Shown: piece by piece, positions 19,589-29,349 of the stretch
Position numbering within the stretch: position 1 is the first letter of the stretch
Layout of the letters: each line of letters opens with the position of its first letter
Assembly: GCF_001469215.1 (NCBI RefSeq)
Contig: NZ_LOFH01000004.1
Location: forward strand, 310,001-374,000
Direction of reading: 5' to 3'
Origin: Pseudoalteromonas sp. H105
GTDB lineage: Bacteria; Pseudomonadota; Gammaproteobacteria; Enterobacterales; Alteromonadaceae
DNA length: 64,000 bases
Made by a program: the position numbers and the translations under genes
Notes under the pieces: generated by a model
What the model was told of the DNA's origin: nothing
The model's input: the letters and a program-made list of their open reading frames with translations, nothing else
Databases searched by the model: none

Positions 19589-20414
19589 CTCCTACAAATC
19601 CAGAAAAGTACCCGTTTTGCTTTATCATATGGGAGTTGGCCAGGTTATCACCCAACCAAGTGTGTTTAAGCTTAAAGTCTAAACTGAGATTATTATTTAG
19701 CGAGTATTCATACGTTAACTTAATATGATATTGCTCATTACTTTCTAAGTCATACTTAGGTAATCTACTTTTACTTTCACCAGCGGCTACGGTGTAATAA
19801 TACGCTATTAATTCTTTATTTTTATAAACGGCCCCAATCTCTATGCCCGCCTTGCCTGAAAATAATTCAAACACACTATAAGCATTAAGCAAAAATTCAT
19901 GACCGTTATGAACGTCCGTTGCATCTTGTAATAACGCCCCGCTTAGCCAAATATTATCATAGAGATTAAATGCTGAAGATACACCCACCATATAGGACAA
20001 ATCTCTCTCTATGGGTGTTAAGTTGATAGGTGTAGCCGAAGGAATCGTAGGCCTTCCTGGACCTGAAGAAACCGCCCCTAGAGCAAATAGCTGTTCAACA
20101 CCATCAAGTTCAAAAAAGAAGCCATCATCATTAAACCTGCCTAATATATCGATATAATAATTAGGTGCTTCAATGAGACTGTAGCCTATTGAAAAGTCAT
20201 CAAAATACCAACTATCACCATAATAGCTAAAACTTGGAAGAATGGGTGATGTGATATTACCTGCATCAAGCACCGGGTTTTCAATCCCTCCATAACCCAA
20301 TGTCACGCTGGCATTAATTGTCGACTTTTTAACAAGCTGAGTTTGCTGTTCGTCAACTTGTGCATACACAACTGATATGTTCAAGCAACACAGTAAGCCA
20401 AACACCTTTTTCAT
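19572..20414 (-). CDS. MipA/OmpV family outer membrane protein
   Basis: The signal peptide is at about residues 1-19 (MKKVFGLLCCLNISVVYAQ). The rest alternates amphipathic beta strands rich in aromatic residues and ends in an aromatic-His-Phe strand (GVTYHF), typical of outer membrane barrels. Segments such as SYYGDSWYFDDFSIGYSLI and GVSSAFNLYDNIWLSGALLQD fit the MipA/OmpV family. Members scaffold peptidoglycan enzymes (MipA) or respond to osmotic and antibiotic stress (OmpV); which applies here cannot be told. The ATG at 20414 is used instead of a TTG one codon upstream. It is convergent with, and probably regulated by, the adjacent two-component pair. Confidence 0.85.
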   Translation of the reverse strand: MKKVFGLLCCLNISVVYAQVDEQQTQLVKKSTINASVTLGYGGIENPVLDAGNITSPILPSFSYYGDSWYFDDFSIGYSLIEAPNYYIDILGRFNDDGFFFELDGVEQLFALGAVSSGPGRPTIPSATPINLTPIERDLSYMVGVSSAFNLYDNIWLSGALLQDATDVHNGHEFLLNAYSVFELFSGKAGIEIGAVYKNKELIAYYYTVAAGESKSRLPKYDLESNEQYHIKLTYEYSLNNNLSLDFKLKHTWLGDNLANSHMIKQNGYFSGFVGVTYHF

Positions 20415-20713
20415 CAACTTAATTCACCTTTAAATCATAGTATATTGGTATTCAGGGGTATTCTCATGATTAGTAGCATATAAAGCCTCACTTGATTACA
20501 AAAATAGTATGCTAAGCCATGTTTATGTATTTTTAGCTGACACAATAATACCCTCGCCATCTCCCTTTCTTGCTAAAATTAACACATTACAAAAAATATA
20601 AAATACCTTGTACATTTTGCTACAGAGGTATTTGATTTCACTTAGCACTCATCGTTATAACTATTATATTAATTTTCGCTGCTTTTTCATCATGGTATGT
20701 GCTAATTAAAAAC
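20415..20713. other. Intergenic region, no gene seen
   Basis: About 300 AT-rich bases between the MipA/OmpV gene start and the subtilisin terminator. It should contain the MipA promoter on the minus strand. No ORF or fold is supported. Confidence 0.45.
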
Positions 20714-20737
20714 AAAAAAAGAGCCCGAAGGCTCTTT
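20714..20737 (-). terminator. Terminator of the subtilisin gene
   Basis: An 8-bp stem (AAAGAGCC/GGCTCTTT, loop CGAA) is followed on the minus strand by TTTTTTTG, 27 bases after the stop of the S8 protease. Confidence 0.85.
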
Positions 20738-20763
20738 GTAACATAACACAATTAGGAATAAAT

Positions 20764-23700
20764 TTAGCTGCGCTTAGCTTTACGGCGTCTTAAGCTTGCA
20801 AAACCAGCCATTAGTATCGTTAACCAAGTTAACGAACCACTAGACTCTTCTTCATCATCAGCATCATCAACCACCGGGGCTTCAGTCACTGATAACTGCA
20901 TGCTTTTTTCAACCGTTGTTACACCGTCGCTTACTGATACTGTGTAAACATAATCACCCGCAACAAGTCCTGATACTTTAGTACTTGCTTCATTTGCTGA
21001 AGCAATTGTACCTGGACCTGCCCACTCATAGGTCAGTTCATCACCATCAAGGTCAGTCGCTGTCGCACTTAACGTTGGGACCTGGCCTTCTCGCACATAC
21101 ATATGCGTTTTATCAAGTTCAACAACGGGTGCATCATTTATCGCATTGACCGATAAAGTAAACGTAGTTTGAGCCACGGCAGTTGGCTCATCAGTATATG
21201 CAACCATCACGGTTACCTCGATATCACCATTAAAGTTTGCCGTCGGTGTCAATTTAAGTATTGAGCCTGACTCATTACCCATTACCTCAATACTTGTGTT
21301 AGCAGCCATTGCGGTAATTAACGTGTCTTTACCTAGTTGATTATCAAAGTTAATCGCGATTTCAGTATTGCTATCTTCATCTACTGATTGCGTCGCTATC
21401 TCACTAATAGTAAGGCGCTGTGCAACCGTGACTACTTTAACGCCTACAGTAGCTGTTGTTTCATTGACGCCATCTGAGACCGTTACGGTAAATACATGAT
21501 CACCTGCTGGTAAATCCGATACTGTTGTTGTCGCTGCTGATGAATTTGCGATAGTTCCGTTGCCAGTCCACGTAAAGCTGACCTCATCGCCATCGGGGTC
21601 GATTGAGGCTGAAGCATCTAGCGTCACTAATTCACCTTCAGTAATAACCATTTGCGTCTCAGTAACGCTTGCAACTGGTGCATCACTAATACCTGTAACG
21701 GTTAGAATAAACGACGTGCTTGCCGCATCAGATGGATTTTCGATGTCAGATACGACGACCGTCACTTCTGTCTCACCAAAAAAGTTATCATTTGGTGTGA
21801 CTGTCACGGTGTCACCTTTAACTACGTAACTAACATTGTCATTTATTACTGAGATTTCATTCTTTGAATTTGTCTCATCAATATAATGCACATCAAAACT
21901 TATCGCAGTTTCTTCGGCTGTAACCATGTCGTTTAACGCCACCACGGTAATATTGCCTGGTACACTTAATGTTGCTGTCGCAGTCATACTATTCAAGCCA
22001 GTCATTGATGATTTAGCATCAATTTCTAATGTTTGACCTGATGCTGATGGTAACACTTCAGCCCACGCGGTTACCTCAAACTGAGAGGATTCAGGACCAA
22101 CATAATCCATGCATACAACGTAACCATCGCTGATCACTTCATCTAAATCGTTAAAAGCATGCTGTATGCCACGATACTTTTCTAGCGGTCCATATTGATA
22201 TAATGCACCACGGTGACCTTGCAAACCGATACTACCGTGTGGTCGTGTTGAACCAAAATCTAAATTATCATATGCATAGTAGAGCTCATGTTCACCTTCA
22301 CCAAAGCGAGTATTGGCATTAAATAGTAATTGGAAGTCAAACGAGTTATCACGCTTTGTATAACTATATTTGCCTGTCGAACGGTCAAGTACGGGATCAT
22401 CATAATCTGATGCATTATCCCACTCTACTATTCCCCAACCATCAGCAGTACTAGCAAGTGAAATACCTTCATCAGATGACAGGCCTACTGACATTACAGA
22501 GCGTAACAACCCTTGTTCACTAAACTCCCAACCACGCCACAGTGGAGCCATATTTTCATATGGGAACGAATTATATGGGAATGGGTTATGGACAGGGTAG
22601 AAGTAGCGGCTTGCACCTGGATTAACAGTACCCATACCACGGATTTGAATAACGCTGTTTTTGATATTTGTATTCTCAGCGTTATTATATAAGCTAAACT
22701 CATCATACGCCCCGTTATAAAAACTTGAAATCGGTAACGTGAAGCCTCGGTTATAATTGTACAAATTGTTGTCATCAAAACCTGATAATAATGGCATGAT
22801 GCCAAACTCAGCCAAATCAACATATCCACCAGGGTTTGAACCACCAAAGTCAGGTGTACGACACATTTCATCAGTGATGTTATTGGTAACTATATAATCA
22901 GGCTCTATATCACGTGTATCAGCTTGAACACCTGTTATAATCACTTTGCCATCAATAACCTCGACATTTACTTCTGATGTAGAAGAAACATGAACATTAT
23001 TCGGGTGTACACTTAAACCTTCAGGAGTAGTAAGCTCGAACTCATAGTCACGATCAATACCTGAGTTATTCGCTAACACCTCAAATGTATAGGGAATAAA
23101 GTCCCCTACTTTTGCTCCTGTAGCGGGTGCATCAAGGTGAACGACATCGTTACCACGCTTGATTTTAAATGGTATTGATCCGATGTTATTTGGGTTTACA
23201 TTTGATGAACCTACATCAATCATAGAATAGTAGACATTATTAGGCGTTAACTCAGTGTCCCATTCTACGGTCATATCAACAGTGTCTTCACCATTACTAG
23301 CAGGTAAACTTGCTGTCATAGAGCTTGCTATTTGGTCTGAAACCACCGCGGTTGCAAGTTTGAATGTTTCCTCAACCGCACCAACACCAGACTGGTTTGA
23401 ATTGTAGATCACCACCCAATACTCACCCTCTTCTGGATTGTTGATATTACAGAAGTTTTCGTAAATTTTATGGTTTGACACGCACAGAATTTCATCCTGA
23501 GGCTGAATAACGCCATCATTATTGTAGTCTTTACCTACATACACTAAAGGGTTACCAATTTTGAGCGTCCCCTTTAAATCTGATTCAACTCCCATCACTT
23601 CAGCCATAAAGCGTTTTGAATTTACTGGTACAGTTACAAACTTACTAAAAGTCGCCTCATCAAGAATATCCTCAGCGGCCACGTCTTCTGTTCGATTCAT

Positions 23701-26634
23701 CGTCCATGGGAAGATACGCTCATCATCTTTAGGGAGGGTTACGGTGCTTATTTCAGCTTTGACTGGCTCATATACACTAGCAACAGGCGTTTCTACATTT
23801 GGTAAAACAATGCCTTTGGCAACATATGTTCCCTGATTTGAATGTGCTGTAGTTTGTAATGATGACGGTAAATTTCCACGATCATATTTAAATGAAACTG
23901 GCCAATGTGCATCTGGTGTTTCAGTATTTTCAGACTGGAACACAAGGTTAGTATGCAGCTCAACCTCAGAGTTACTAAATAAGTCCTGTGTATCCATGAT
24001 AGACGCTTTCACTATAATGGTCTGTGTTTCGCCTTTTTTCAGTGAAAAAGTTTTTGGGAAAATGTCAATATTGACACCGTTTTGAGCGGTTTGACTATTA
24101 ACATCAAAATTCCAGTTTTCAACATCTTCATGGCTTACAGTCCACGTACCATCTTGCGTTGCTTTTATGGTTCTAACCCATTGACACTCAGGTGCACATG
24201 CAAAGTTCACCAAGTTAGGTAAATTAAGCTTATGTGGAGTGCCACCGTTGTAAGGGTCAGCCGCTAAGAAGTTATCCGCAGTTTCGTTCATCACAAAACC
24301 CGCTTTAGCAGCCAATGCAACGTTAATTCGGCCGGCTCCAGCGCGATAAATTTTTGCATCAGCAACAATATCACTTTTGTTATTTAAACGATGATATTTA
24401 ACAACATTTTCCGCTGTCATAGAAAGCGCAGATTGAATTTCGGCCGCAGTCCACTCTGGGTGAATTTGACGTAATAATGCCATTGACCCTGCAACATGAG
24501 GCGACGCCATAGATGTACCACTAATACCAGCATAATCTTGCCCATGCGGCTCTACGAACGGATGTTCATCAGAATAAGCAGCATATATATTGACACCCGG
24601 CGCAGCCATTGCAGGTGCTAATACCTCAACATTTGAAAATGATGGACCGCGAGAAGAAAAGTCAGCAAGCCAATCTGCATCATCTTGATTGACGCGACGT
24701 TCGATAACGGTTGGTTTAATCGTTATCATGTGACCTAGCTCTGAATAGCTATCAACCCAATCCTCTAGAGCATCTTCTGGGTATACTCCATTCCATTGAT
24801 CATAACTAAAGTGGACGCCAGGTAAAGAGTATGATTCAGGAACGGTGCCTTGATTACGATCACGGTTAAACATAATGAAACCATCCGCGCCACCTGCTTT
24901 AACATGATCTACTTTTGCAGTACGTGCATTAGCGTTAGGGTCAGTTGGTGTATGGCGTTGACAAATTACAATCACATTAGTTGAACCATCATTGGCACCC
25001 GTGATTTCACTACCATCTTTATAATAATCAAACGTTCCTTCTGGGTATTCGGCTGTGCAATAACCATTGTAATCTTTAAATCCGTTTACATCGGCATAAT
25101 CCTTAGCCCATACAACAACACCAGTCAGCTCTTCGTTATTAATTGCTCCACCAACTAAACCTGCTTCTGACCAGCTTGGCACCTCTGAACCTAGGGTATC
25201 ATCAGCAAAGCCTGCATATTCAACCGCAGTTTCAACCGCAATAGAACGACCATGTGTTGTTGCTGCAACCTGAGCCAACCAAGGTGATGAATTATCTAGG
25301 TAACCAAAACATTCCGCAGCACCACACGCTTGGCCACTATTACCCGCAGCAGCAGCCACATTAATACCAGCCTCTCGTGCTGCGAGAAAAGCAAGCTGTA
25401 CAGGATCTGCCCATACATTTGAGTCTGCGCCACCAATTGAGAAGTTGATAACATCTACGCCGTCTGAAATCGCATCTTCAATACCAGCAACCAGAGCTTC
25501 ACCAGGACACCCTGCGTATTCAGCACTGCTTGGATAACACACTTGATATGAAATAATATTAGCATGAGGAGCAACCCCTGAAATCTCAGGAAATAAATCT
25601 TCTTTTAAGATAGCCCCATCTGTGTTCTCACCAAAGCTAGGAAGCATATAAGGTACATTCTTAACAACGTTACCTGCAGCTGTCGATGCGACATGTGAAC
25701 CATGACCTTGATAATCTTCACCAATGGCAGGCCAACCAGGTATCATTGCCTCAAAGGCATCGGTTATCACATCATAAGAGCGAACACCAATGAGTTTACT
25801 ATTGCATTGAACCTCTTCTGGCTCTTCAACACAGTCACCAACGTATGCGCCTTCTCCAAATGGGTTGATATGTTGATAGCCATCGCCGCCTATAGCTGAA
25901 AATGAAGGGTGATCAGAGTTGATACCCGTATCGATAATACCAACAATTTGTCCCTCCCCTTTTCCTTTAATACCGCTCGGTACACTTGTGCCATCCCAAA
26001 TTTGATCTGCACCAATATGCTTCGGACCTTCATCTGACAGTAAGTCATAGTTCTTTGAACGCATTACAGATGCAACAGAACCAAGTTCTGCAACACGGCT
26101 GGCTTCACGTTCAGTCATTTTCACAGAAAAGCCATTGAGGGCTTTAGTAAATTGACGACGCATATCTGTGCGGCCTGTAACGGCCGTTACTTCTTGCATC
26201 ACTGAGTTTTGTTTATGTAATAATTTAGCTTGATACTCTGTGACAGCACTCACAGTAGCCCGGCCTTTTTCAAATATTTTTGTTATACCCTGTACTTGCA
26301 TTGAGCGTGCGAGAGGTGACGCTAGATCACGCGCTTCGAGCGCAACAGAGTTCGCTTTCAAGCGCACTATATATATACTTTCACCATCAACACCTTCTTC
26401 TTTAAATTTCTTTTCTTGGCTATTGAGTTGTACATTAAGACCATCGTTTTGAAGCATAGAATCAGAGTCGCCTTGTGAAAACTCTTTGCTAAATGCTTTA
26501 ATTTCTTCAAACGTTATATTAGGTGCTTTTAGTTGGTTACTTATTTTGTGCTGGCTCTCAATGTCGGCAGCATGTGCAGCACTCGCGCTGTAGATAGCGG
26601 CAGCTACTGCAATGGAAATGGTTTTCACTTGCAT
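20764..26634 (-). CDS. Large secreted S8 subtilisin-like protease with GlyGly-CTERM-type tail
   Basis: 1956 residues. A signal peptide cleaves after AHA at about 22. A propeptide-like segment runs to about 190. The catalytic triad is visible: Asp in GIIDTGINSDHPS near 234, His in YQGHGSHVAS near 311, Ser in SGTSMASPHVAG near 706; a PA-type domain is inserted between His and Ser (about 480-620). After fibronectin-like regions come two PKD-like repeats (both with DGDE and VTVSDGV/VSVSDGV) and a cadherin-like repeat between them. The C-terminus is Asp/Glu-rich, SSGS, a hydrophobic helix and RRRKAKRS, matching the GlyGly-CTERM signal that rhombosortase cleaves for type II export. It probably digests protein on or outside the cell. 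It has its own terminator. Confidence 0.93.
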   Translation of the reverse strand: MQVKTISIAVAAAIYSASAAHAADIESQHKISNQLKAPNITFEEIKAFSKEFSQGDSDSMLQNDGLNVQLNSQEKKFKEEGVDGESIYIVRLKANSVALEARDLASPLARSMQVQGITKIFEKGRATVSAVTEYQAKLLHKQNSVMQEVTAVTGRTDMRRQFTKALNGFSVKMTEREASRVAELGSVASVMRSKNYDLLSDEGPKHIGADQIWDGTSVPSGIKGKGEGQIVGIIDTGINSDHPSFSAIGGDGYQHINPFGEGAYVGDCVEEPEEVQCNSKLIGVRSYDVITDAFEAMIPGWPAIGEDYQGHGSHVASTAAGNVVKNVPYMLPSFGENTDGAILKEDLFPEISGVAPHANIISYQVCYPSSAEYAGCPGEALVAGIEDAISDGVDVINFSIGGADSNVWADPVQLAFLAAREAGINVAAAAGNSGQACGAAECFGYLDNSSPWLAQVAATTHGRSIAVETAVEYAGFADDTLGSEVPSWSEAGLVGGAINNEELTGVVVWAKDYADVNGFKDYNGYCTAEYPEGTFDYYKDGSEITGANDGSTNVIVICQRHTPTDPNANARTAKVDHVKAGGADGFIMFNRDRNQGTVPESYSLPGVHFSYDQWNGVYPEDALEDWVDSYSELGHMITIKPTVIERRVNQDDADWLADFSSRGPSFSNVEVLAPAMAAPGVNIYAAYSDEHPFVEPHGQDYAGISGTSMASPHVAGSMALLRQIHPEWTAAEIQSALSMTAENVVKYHRLNNKSDIVADAKIYRAGAGRINVALAAKAGFVMNETADNFLAADPYNGGTPHKLNLPNLVNFACAPECQWVRTIKATQDGTWTVSHEDVENWNFDVNSQTAQNGVNIDIFPKTFSLKKGETQTIIVKASIMDTQDLFSNSEVELHTNLVFQSENTETPDAHWPVSFKYDRGNLPSSLQTTAHSNQGTYVAKGIVLPNVETPVASVYEPVKAEISTVTLPKDDERIFPWTMNRTEDVAAEDILDEATFSKFVTVPVNSKRFMAEVMGVESDLKGTLKIGNPLVYVGKDYNNDGVIQPQDEILCVSNHKIYENFCNINNPEEGEYWVVIYNSNQSGVGAVEETFKLATAVVSDQIASSMTASLPASNGEDTVDMTVEWDTELTPNNVYYSMIDVGSSNVNPNNIGSIPFKIKRGNDVVHLDAPATGAKVGDFIPYTFEVLANNSGIDRDYEFELTTPEGLSVHPNNVHVSSTSEVNVEVIDGKVIITGVQADTRDIEPDYIVTNNITDEMCRTPDFGGSNPGGYVDLAEFGIMPLLSGFDDNNLYNYNRGFTLPISSFYNGAYDEFSLYNNAENTNIKNSVIQIRGMGTVNPGASRYFYPVHNPFPYNSFPYENMAPLWRGWEFSEQGLLRSVMSVGLSSDEGISLASTADGWGIVEWDNASDYDDPVLDRSTGKYSYTKRDNSFDFQLLFNANTRFGEGEHELYYAYDNLDFGSTRPHGSIGLQGHRGALYQYGPLEKYRGIQHAFNDLDEVISDGYVVCMDYVGPESSQFEVTAWAEVLPSASGQTLEIDAKSSMTGLNSMTATATLSVPGNITVVALNDMVTAEETAISFDVHYIDETNSKNEISVINDNVSYVVKGDTVTVTPNDNFFGETEVTVVVSDIENPSDAASTSFILTVTGISDAPVASVTETQMVITEGELVTLDASASIDPDGDEVSFTWTGNGTIANSSAATTTVSDLPAGDHVFTVTVSDGVNETTATVGVKVVTVAQRLTISEIATQSVDEDSNTEIAINFDNQLGKDTLITAMAANTSIEVMGNESGSILKLTPTANFNGDIEVTVMVAYTDEPTAVAQTTFTLSVNAINDAPVVELDKTHMYVREGQVPTLSATATDLDGDELTYEWAGPGTIASANEASTKVSGLVAGDYVYTVSVSDGVTTVEKSMQLSVTEAPVVDDADDEEESSGSLTWLTILMAGFASLRRRKAKRS

Positions 26635-26926
26635 AGGTATCCCCTGGATAGTTGTTTAGTATTTTTATTCAAGTTTTGTGAATATCTATTTCACCACTTG
26701 TACATACAATTCAACCATAAGGAAGATAAAAAGTGACGCTAAAACGTGTAGCATTTTGTACATTTCATTAACAAAAATGAAATTTATAAAATACAAAGCG
26801 ATCATTTTAGCTTTTCAACATACTAGGAATTAAAGAGACGCAGCTACGTTATCAACAAAATTTTACATATTAAGTTTAAATAATTGTTATGCTTTAGATT
26901 AAACAAAAACTAAGGACAGACATAAA
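26635..26926. other. Divergent promoter region of subtilisin and RcsF-like genes
   Basis: About 290 AT-rich bases with both promoters. No ORF or clear operator is visible. Confidence 0.4.
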
Positions 26927-27304
26927 ATGAAAAAAACGTTGTGTACATTGCTACTACTTCTATGCAGTGGATGCAGTGCCATTAAGGTATCTACCAATAT
27001 CAACGACGTGATGATTGCAAATCAAATTGCTAAACATGATTTATATAAATTTCGAAACCACCAACATGCAAACGAAATGGGCGCAACAATGATGGGCCAG
27101 ATAGAGGGGCTCAGCTGTGAAGAGAGTCGCCGAGGGACTGTTAACAAAAATAACTTAAAAGCCGAAGCCCAATCTTTATTAAAGCAAGATGCTGTAAACC
27201 GAGGAGCAAACGCTTATACCATTGAGCAATGTATAGCAGTGACATATGCTAAATATGAATGTGAGAAAGCTTACTTATGTACTGGTCAGTCTTACAGTTA
27301 TTAA
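26927..27304 (+). CDS. RcsF-like lipoprotein
   Basis: 125 residues with lipobox LCSGC (lipidated Cys16). Four further Cys at 64, 102, 112 and 118 are spaced 38, 10 and 6 residues, close to the E. coli RcsF disulfide-forming set (35, 9 and 6), and the local context matches: GLSCEE, GANAY...QC, YECEKAYLCTG against RcsF DSCQ, KANAV..HSC, GCYRQAVCIG. RcsF is an outer-membrane sensor lipoprotein of envelope stress. The N-terminal Pro-rich linker of E. coli RcsF is missing here. No rcsBCD genes are in the window, so the partner is unknown. ATG with AGGA upstream; convergent with gltX across a shared terminator. Confidence 0.65.
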   Translation: MKKTLCTLLLLLCSGCSAIKVSTNINDVMIANQIAKHDLYKFRNHQHANEMGATMMGQIEGLSCEESRRGTVNKNNLKAEAQSLLKQDAVNRGANAYTIEQCIAVTYAKYECEKAYLCTGQSYSY

Positions 27305-27316
27305 AAAAGTTATAAA

Positions 27317-27338
27317 AAACCGAGCCTAGGGCTCGGTT
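27317..27338. terminator. Bidirectional terminator between RcsF-like gene and gltX
   Basis: A 10-bp stem (AAACCGAGCC/GGCTCGGTTT) with a two-base loop is flanked by A-rich and T/A-rich runs, 12 bases after one stop and 22 after the other. Confidence 0.85.
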
Positions 27339-27359
27339 TAAAATACCAGTTAAAACATA

Positions 27360-28844
27360 TTAACTATTTGGATATTCGCGATAAGCGCGTTCTATATTCT
27401 TAGCCTGCTTTTTCGAAACACCTAAATGTGTAAGTGCAACACGTAGACGGGCACGTGATAAATCAGAGCCTAGAATTTCCATTGCATCAAGTACTGATGT
27501 CGATGACGTCTTTCCAGTAATAGCAACAAAGATTGGCTCTAAAAAGTCTTTAATTTTAAGCTCGTGGAATGTTGCCACCGCTTTAGCAATAGCAAATATC
27601 TCAGGCTTTTCCCAGCTACGTAGGCCTTCTAATTGCCAGATAAAGAACTGTAACGCTTGGCGAATAACATTTTCATCCGCTTTACCTGCCGTTAATAATG
27701 CGGGATCGTAAGTCGGTATACCACCTACAAAATGACCAGCTAAATCAACCATATCCGATAAAGTATTAATACGCGTTTTAGCTTCAGGCAGTACTTTAGC
27801 CAGCATATCGCCATTGAACTTCCAATCAACAAAGCGCTGGATGAGTTCTGCATCCGTTAAGTTTTCACGTATCCACGTGCCGTTTAACCAACTTAGTTTA
27901 TCTACATCAAATACAGGGCTGCCCAGTGATACGCGCTTCATATCGAAGTGCTCAATCATCTCGTTCAGCGTAAACTTTTCACGCTCGTCAGGCATTGACC
28001 AACCCATGCGACCTAAGTAATTAAGTACCGCTTCTGGCAAGTAACCCATTTCTTTATAGTAATTAATAGAGGTTGGGTTTTTACGCTTTGATAGCTTTGA
28101 TTTATCTGGATTACGCAGTAATGGTAAATGACCAAGTATAGGCGCTTCCCAACCAAAGTCTTCGTACAGTTTTAATAACTTAGGGGCTGAGTTGATCCAC
28201 TCTTCGCCACGGAAAATATGGCTGATTTGCATGTGGTGATCATCAACAACGTTGGCTAAGAAGTATGTTGGAAAACCATCGGCTTTTAGTAGCACTTGCA
28301 TATCTACGTTTTCCCACGGGATCTCAATCTCATCACGTAAGTAATCATTAAACTTGAATGTGCCTTCGCTTGGGATGTTCATACGAATTACATATGGCTT
28401 ACCAGCAGCTAAATTAGCTTTAACTTCTTCTTCAGTTAGTTTTAAACCACGACCATCGTATTTAGGGCGCAAACCTTCTGCAATTTGCTCTTCGCGCATT
28501 TGATCAAGTTCTTCGCTGGTTGCAAAACAGTAAAACGCTTTGCCTTCATCAACGAGCTGATGTGCATATTTCTTATATAAATCGCTGCGCTCTGATTGGC
28601 GGTATGGGCCAAATTCACCACCCACATCTGGACCATGATCCCATTCAAGCCCTAACCAACGTAGGCTATCCATAATCGCCTGTTCAGATTCTGGCGTGCT
28701 GCGTACTTGGTCTGTATCTTCAATACGAAGTACAAACTCACCACCTTGCTGTTTAGCAAAACAGTAATTAAATAAGGCAATATAAGCAGTGCCAAGATGC
28801 GGGTCACCTGTTGGTGACGGAGCAACACGAGTACGGATTGTCAT
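27360..28844 (-). CDS. gltX: Glutamyl-tRNA synthetase
   Basis: Charges tRNA-Glu with glutamate. The class I signatures are PHLGTAYI (HIGH-type, about 15-22) and KLSKR (KMSKS-type, 250-254), with RIEDTDQ in the active site and FRGEEW before KLSKR. At 494 residues it is full length. The region that carries the Cys/His zinc site in E. coli GluRS (around 98-127) has only one Cys here (YCFATSEEL), so this is a zinc-free type. The truncated relative gluQ is at 50744. ATG start; ends at a shared terminator. Confidence 0.97.
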   Translation of the reverse strand: MTIRTRVAPSPTGDPHLGTAYIALFNYCFAKQQGGEFVLRIEDTDQVRSTPESEQAIMDSLRWLGLEWDHGPDVGGEFGPYRQSERSDLYKKYAHQLVDEGKAFYCFATSEELDQMREEQIAEGLRPKYDGRGLKLTEEEVKANLAAGKPYVIRMNIPSEGTFKFNDYLRDEIEIPWENVDMQVLLKADGFPTYFLANVVDDHHMQISHIFRGEEWINSAPKLLKLYEDFGWEAPILGHLPLLRNPDKSKLSKRKNPTSINYYKEMGYLPEAVLNYLGRMGWSMPDEREKFTLNEMIEHFDMKRVSLGSPVFDVDKLSWLNGTWIRENLTDAELIQRFVDWKFNGDMLAKVLPEAKTRINTLSDMVDLAGHFVGGIPTYDPALLTAGKADENVIRQALQFFIWQLEGLRSWEKPEIFAIAKAVATFHELKIKDFLEPIFVAITGKTSSTSVLDAMEILGSDLSRARLRVALTHLGVSKKQAKNIERAYREYPNS

Positions 28845-28926
28845 GGTATATTCTCTTTAAAAAAGGACTATAAAAGTTGCCCTGATGCTAGCATAGCAAG
28901 GGCAATTTTCGAAGTAGTCGCGCACC

Positions 28927-29286
28927 TTAGGCTGCGACTTTATCTAAATAGGTAATGATATCGTTTGATTCGTATAACCAGGTTACTTGGTTATCTTTTT
29001 CAATACGTAGGCAAGGAACCTTAACTTTACCACCCTGCTCTAGTAACTCTTGACGATATTGTTCATTGTTTTTAGCGTCGCGGGTTTCTACTTTTAAGCC
29101 TTCGCGCTTAATAGAGCGGCGCACTTTTACACAAAAAGGACACGCTTTAAATTGGTAGAGTTTAAAGTCACGGGTTTGCTGATCGAGCTTTGCTTGCTCA
29201 TCAGGCGCACGTTTTTTACTGCGTGGTGTAAATATAAAATCAAAAAATAAGATTAAAGACCCTAAAATCCAACGAACTAATTTCAT
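28927..29286 (-). CDS. Membrane-anchored glutaredoxin-like protein
   Basis: 119 residues. A short hydrophobic segment at about 5-20 may anchor the protein, followed by a basic linker and a thioredoxin-fold domain with CPFC at 49-52, the cis-Pro segment KVKVPCLRI near 90, and YESNDIITYL at the end, as in glutaredoxin/GST-N domains. It is likely a glutathione-dependent thiol reductase. It stands 64 bp downstream of a GGDEF gene and upstream of gltX, all minus strand; an operon is possible but not shown. Confidence 0.85.
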   Translation of the reverse strand: MKLVRWILGSLILFFDFIFTPRSKKRAPDEQAKLDQQTRDFKLYQFKACPFCVKVRRSIKREGLKVETRDAKNNEQYRQELLEQGGKVKVPCLRIEKDNQVTWLYESNDIITYLDKVAA

Positions 29287-29349
29287 TTTCTACCCTATCG
29301 ACAACAAATTAAGGGCACGGATTTTAGCATAACAGCTATTAAAATAGCA

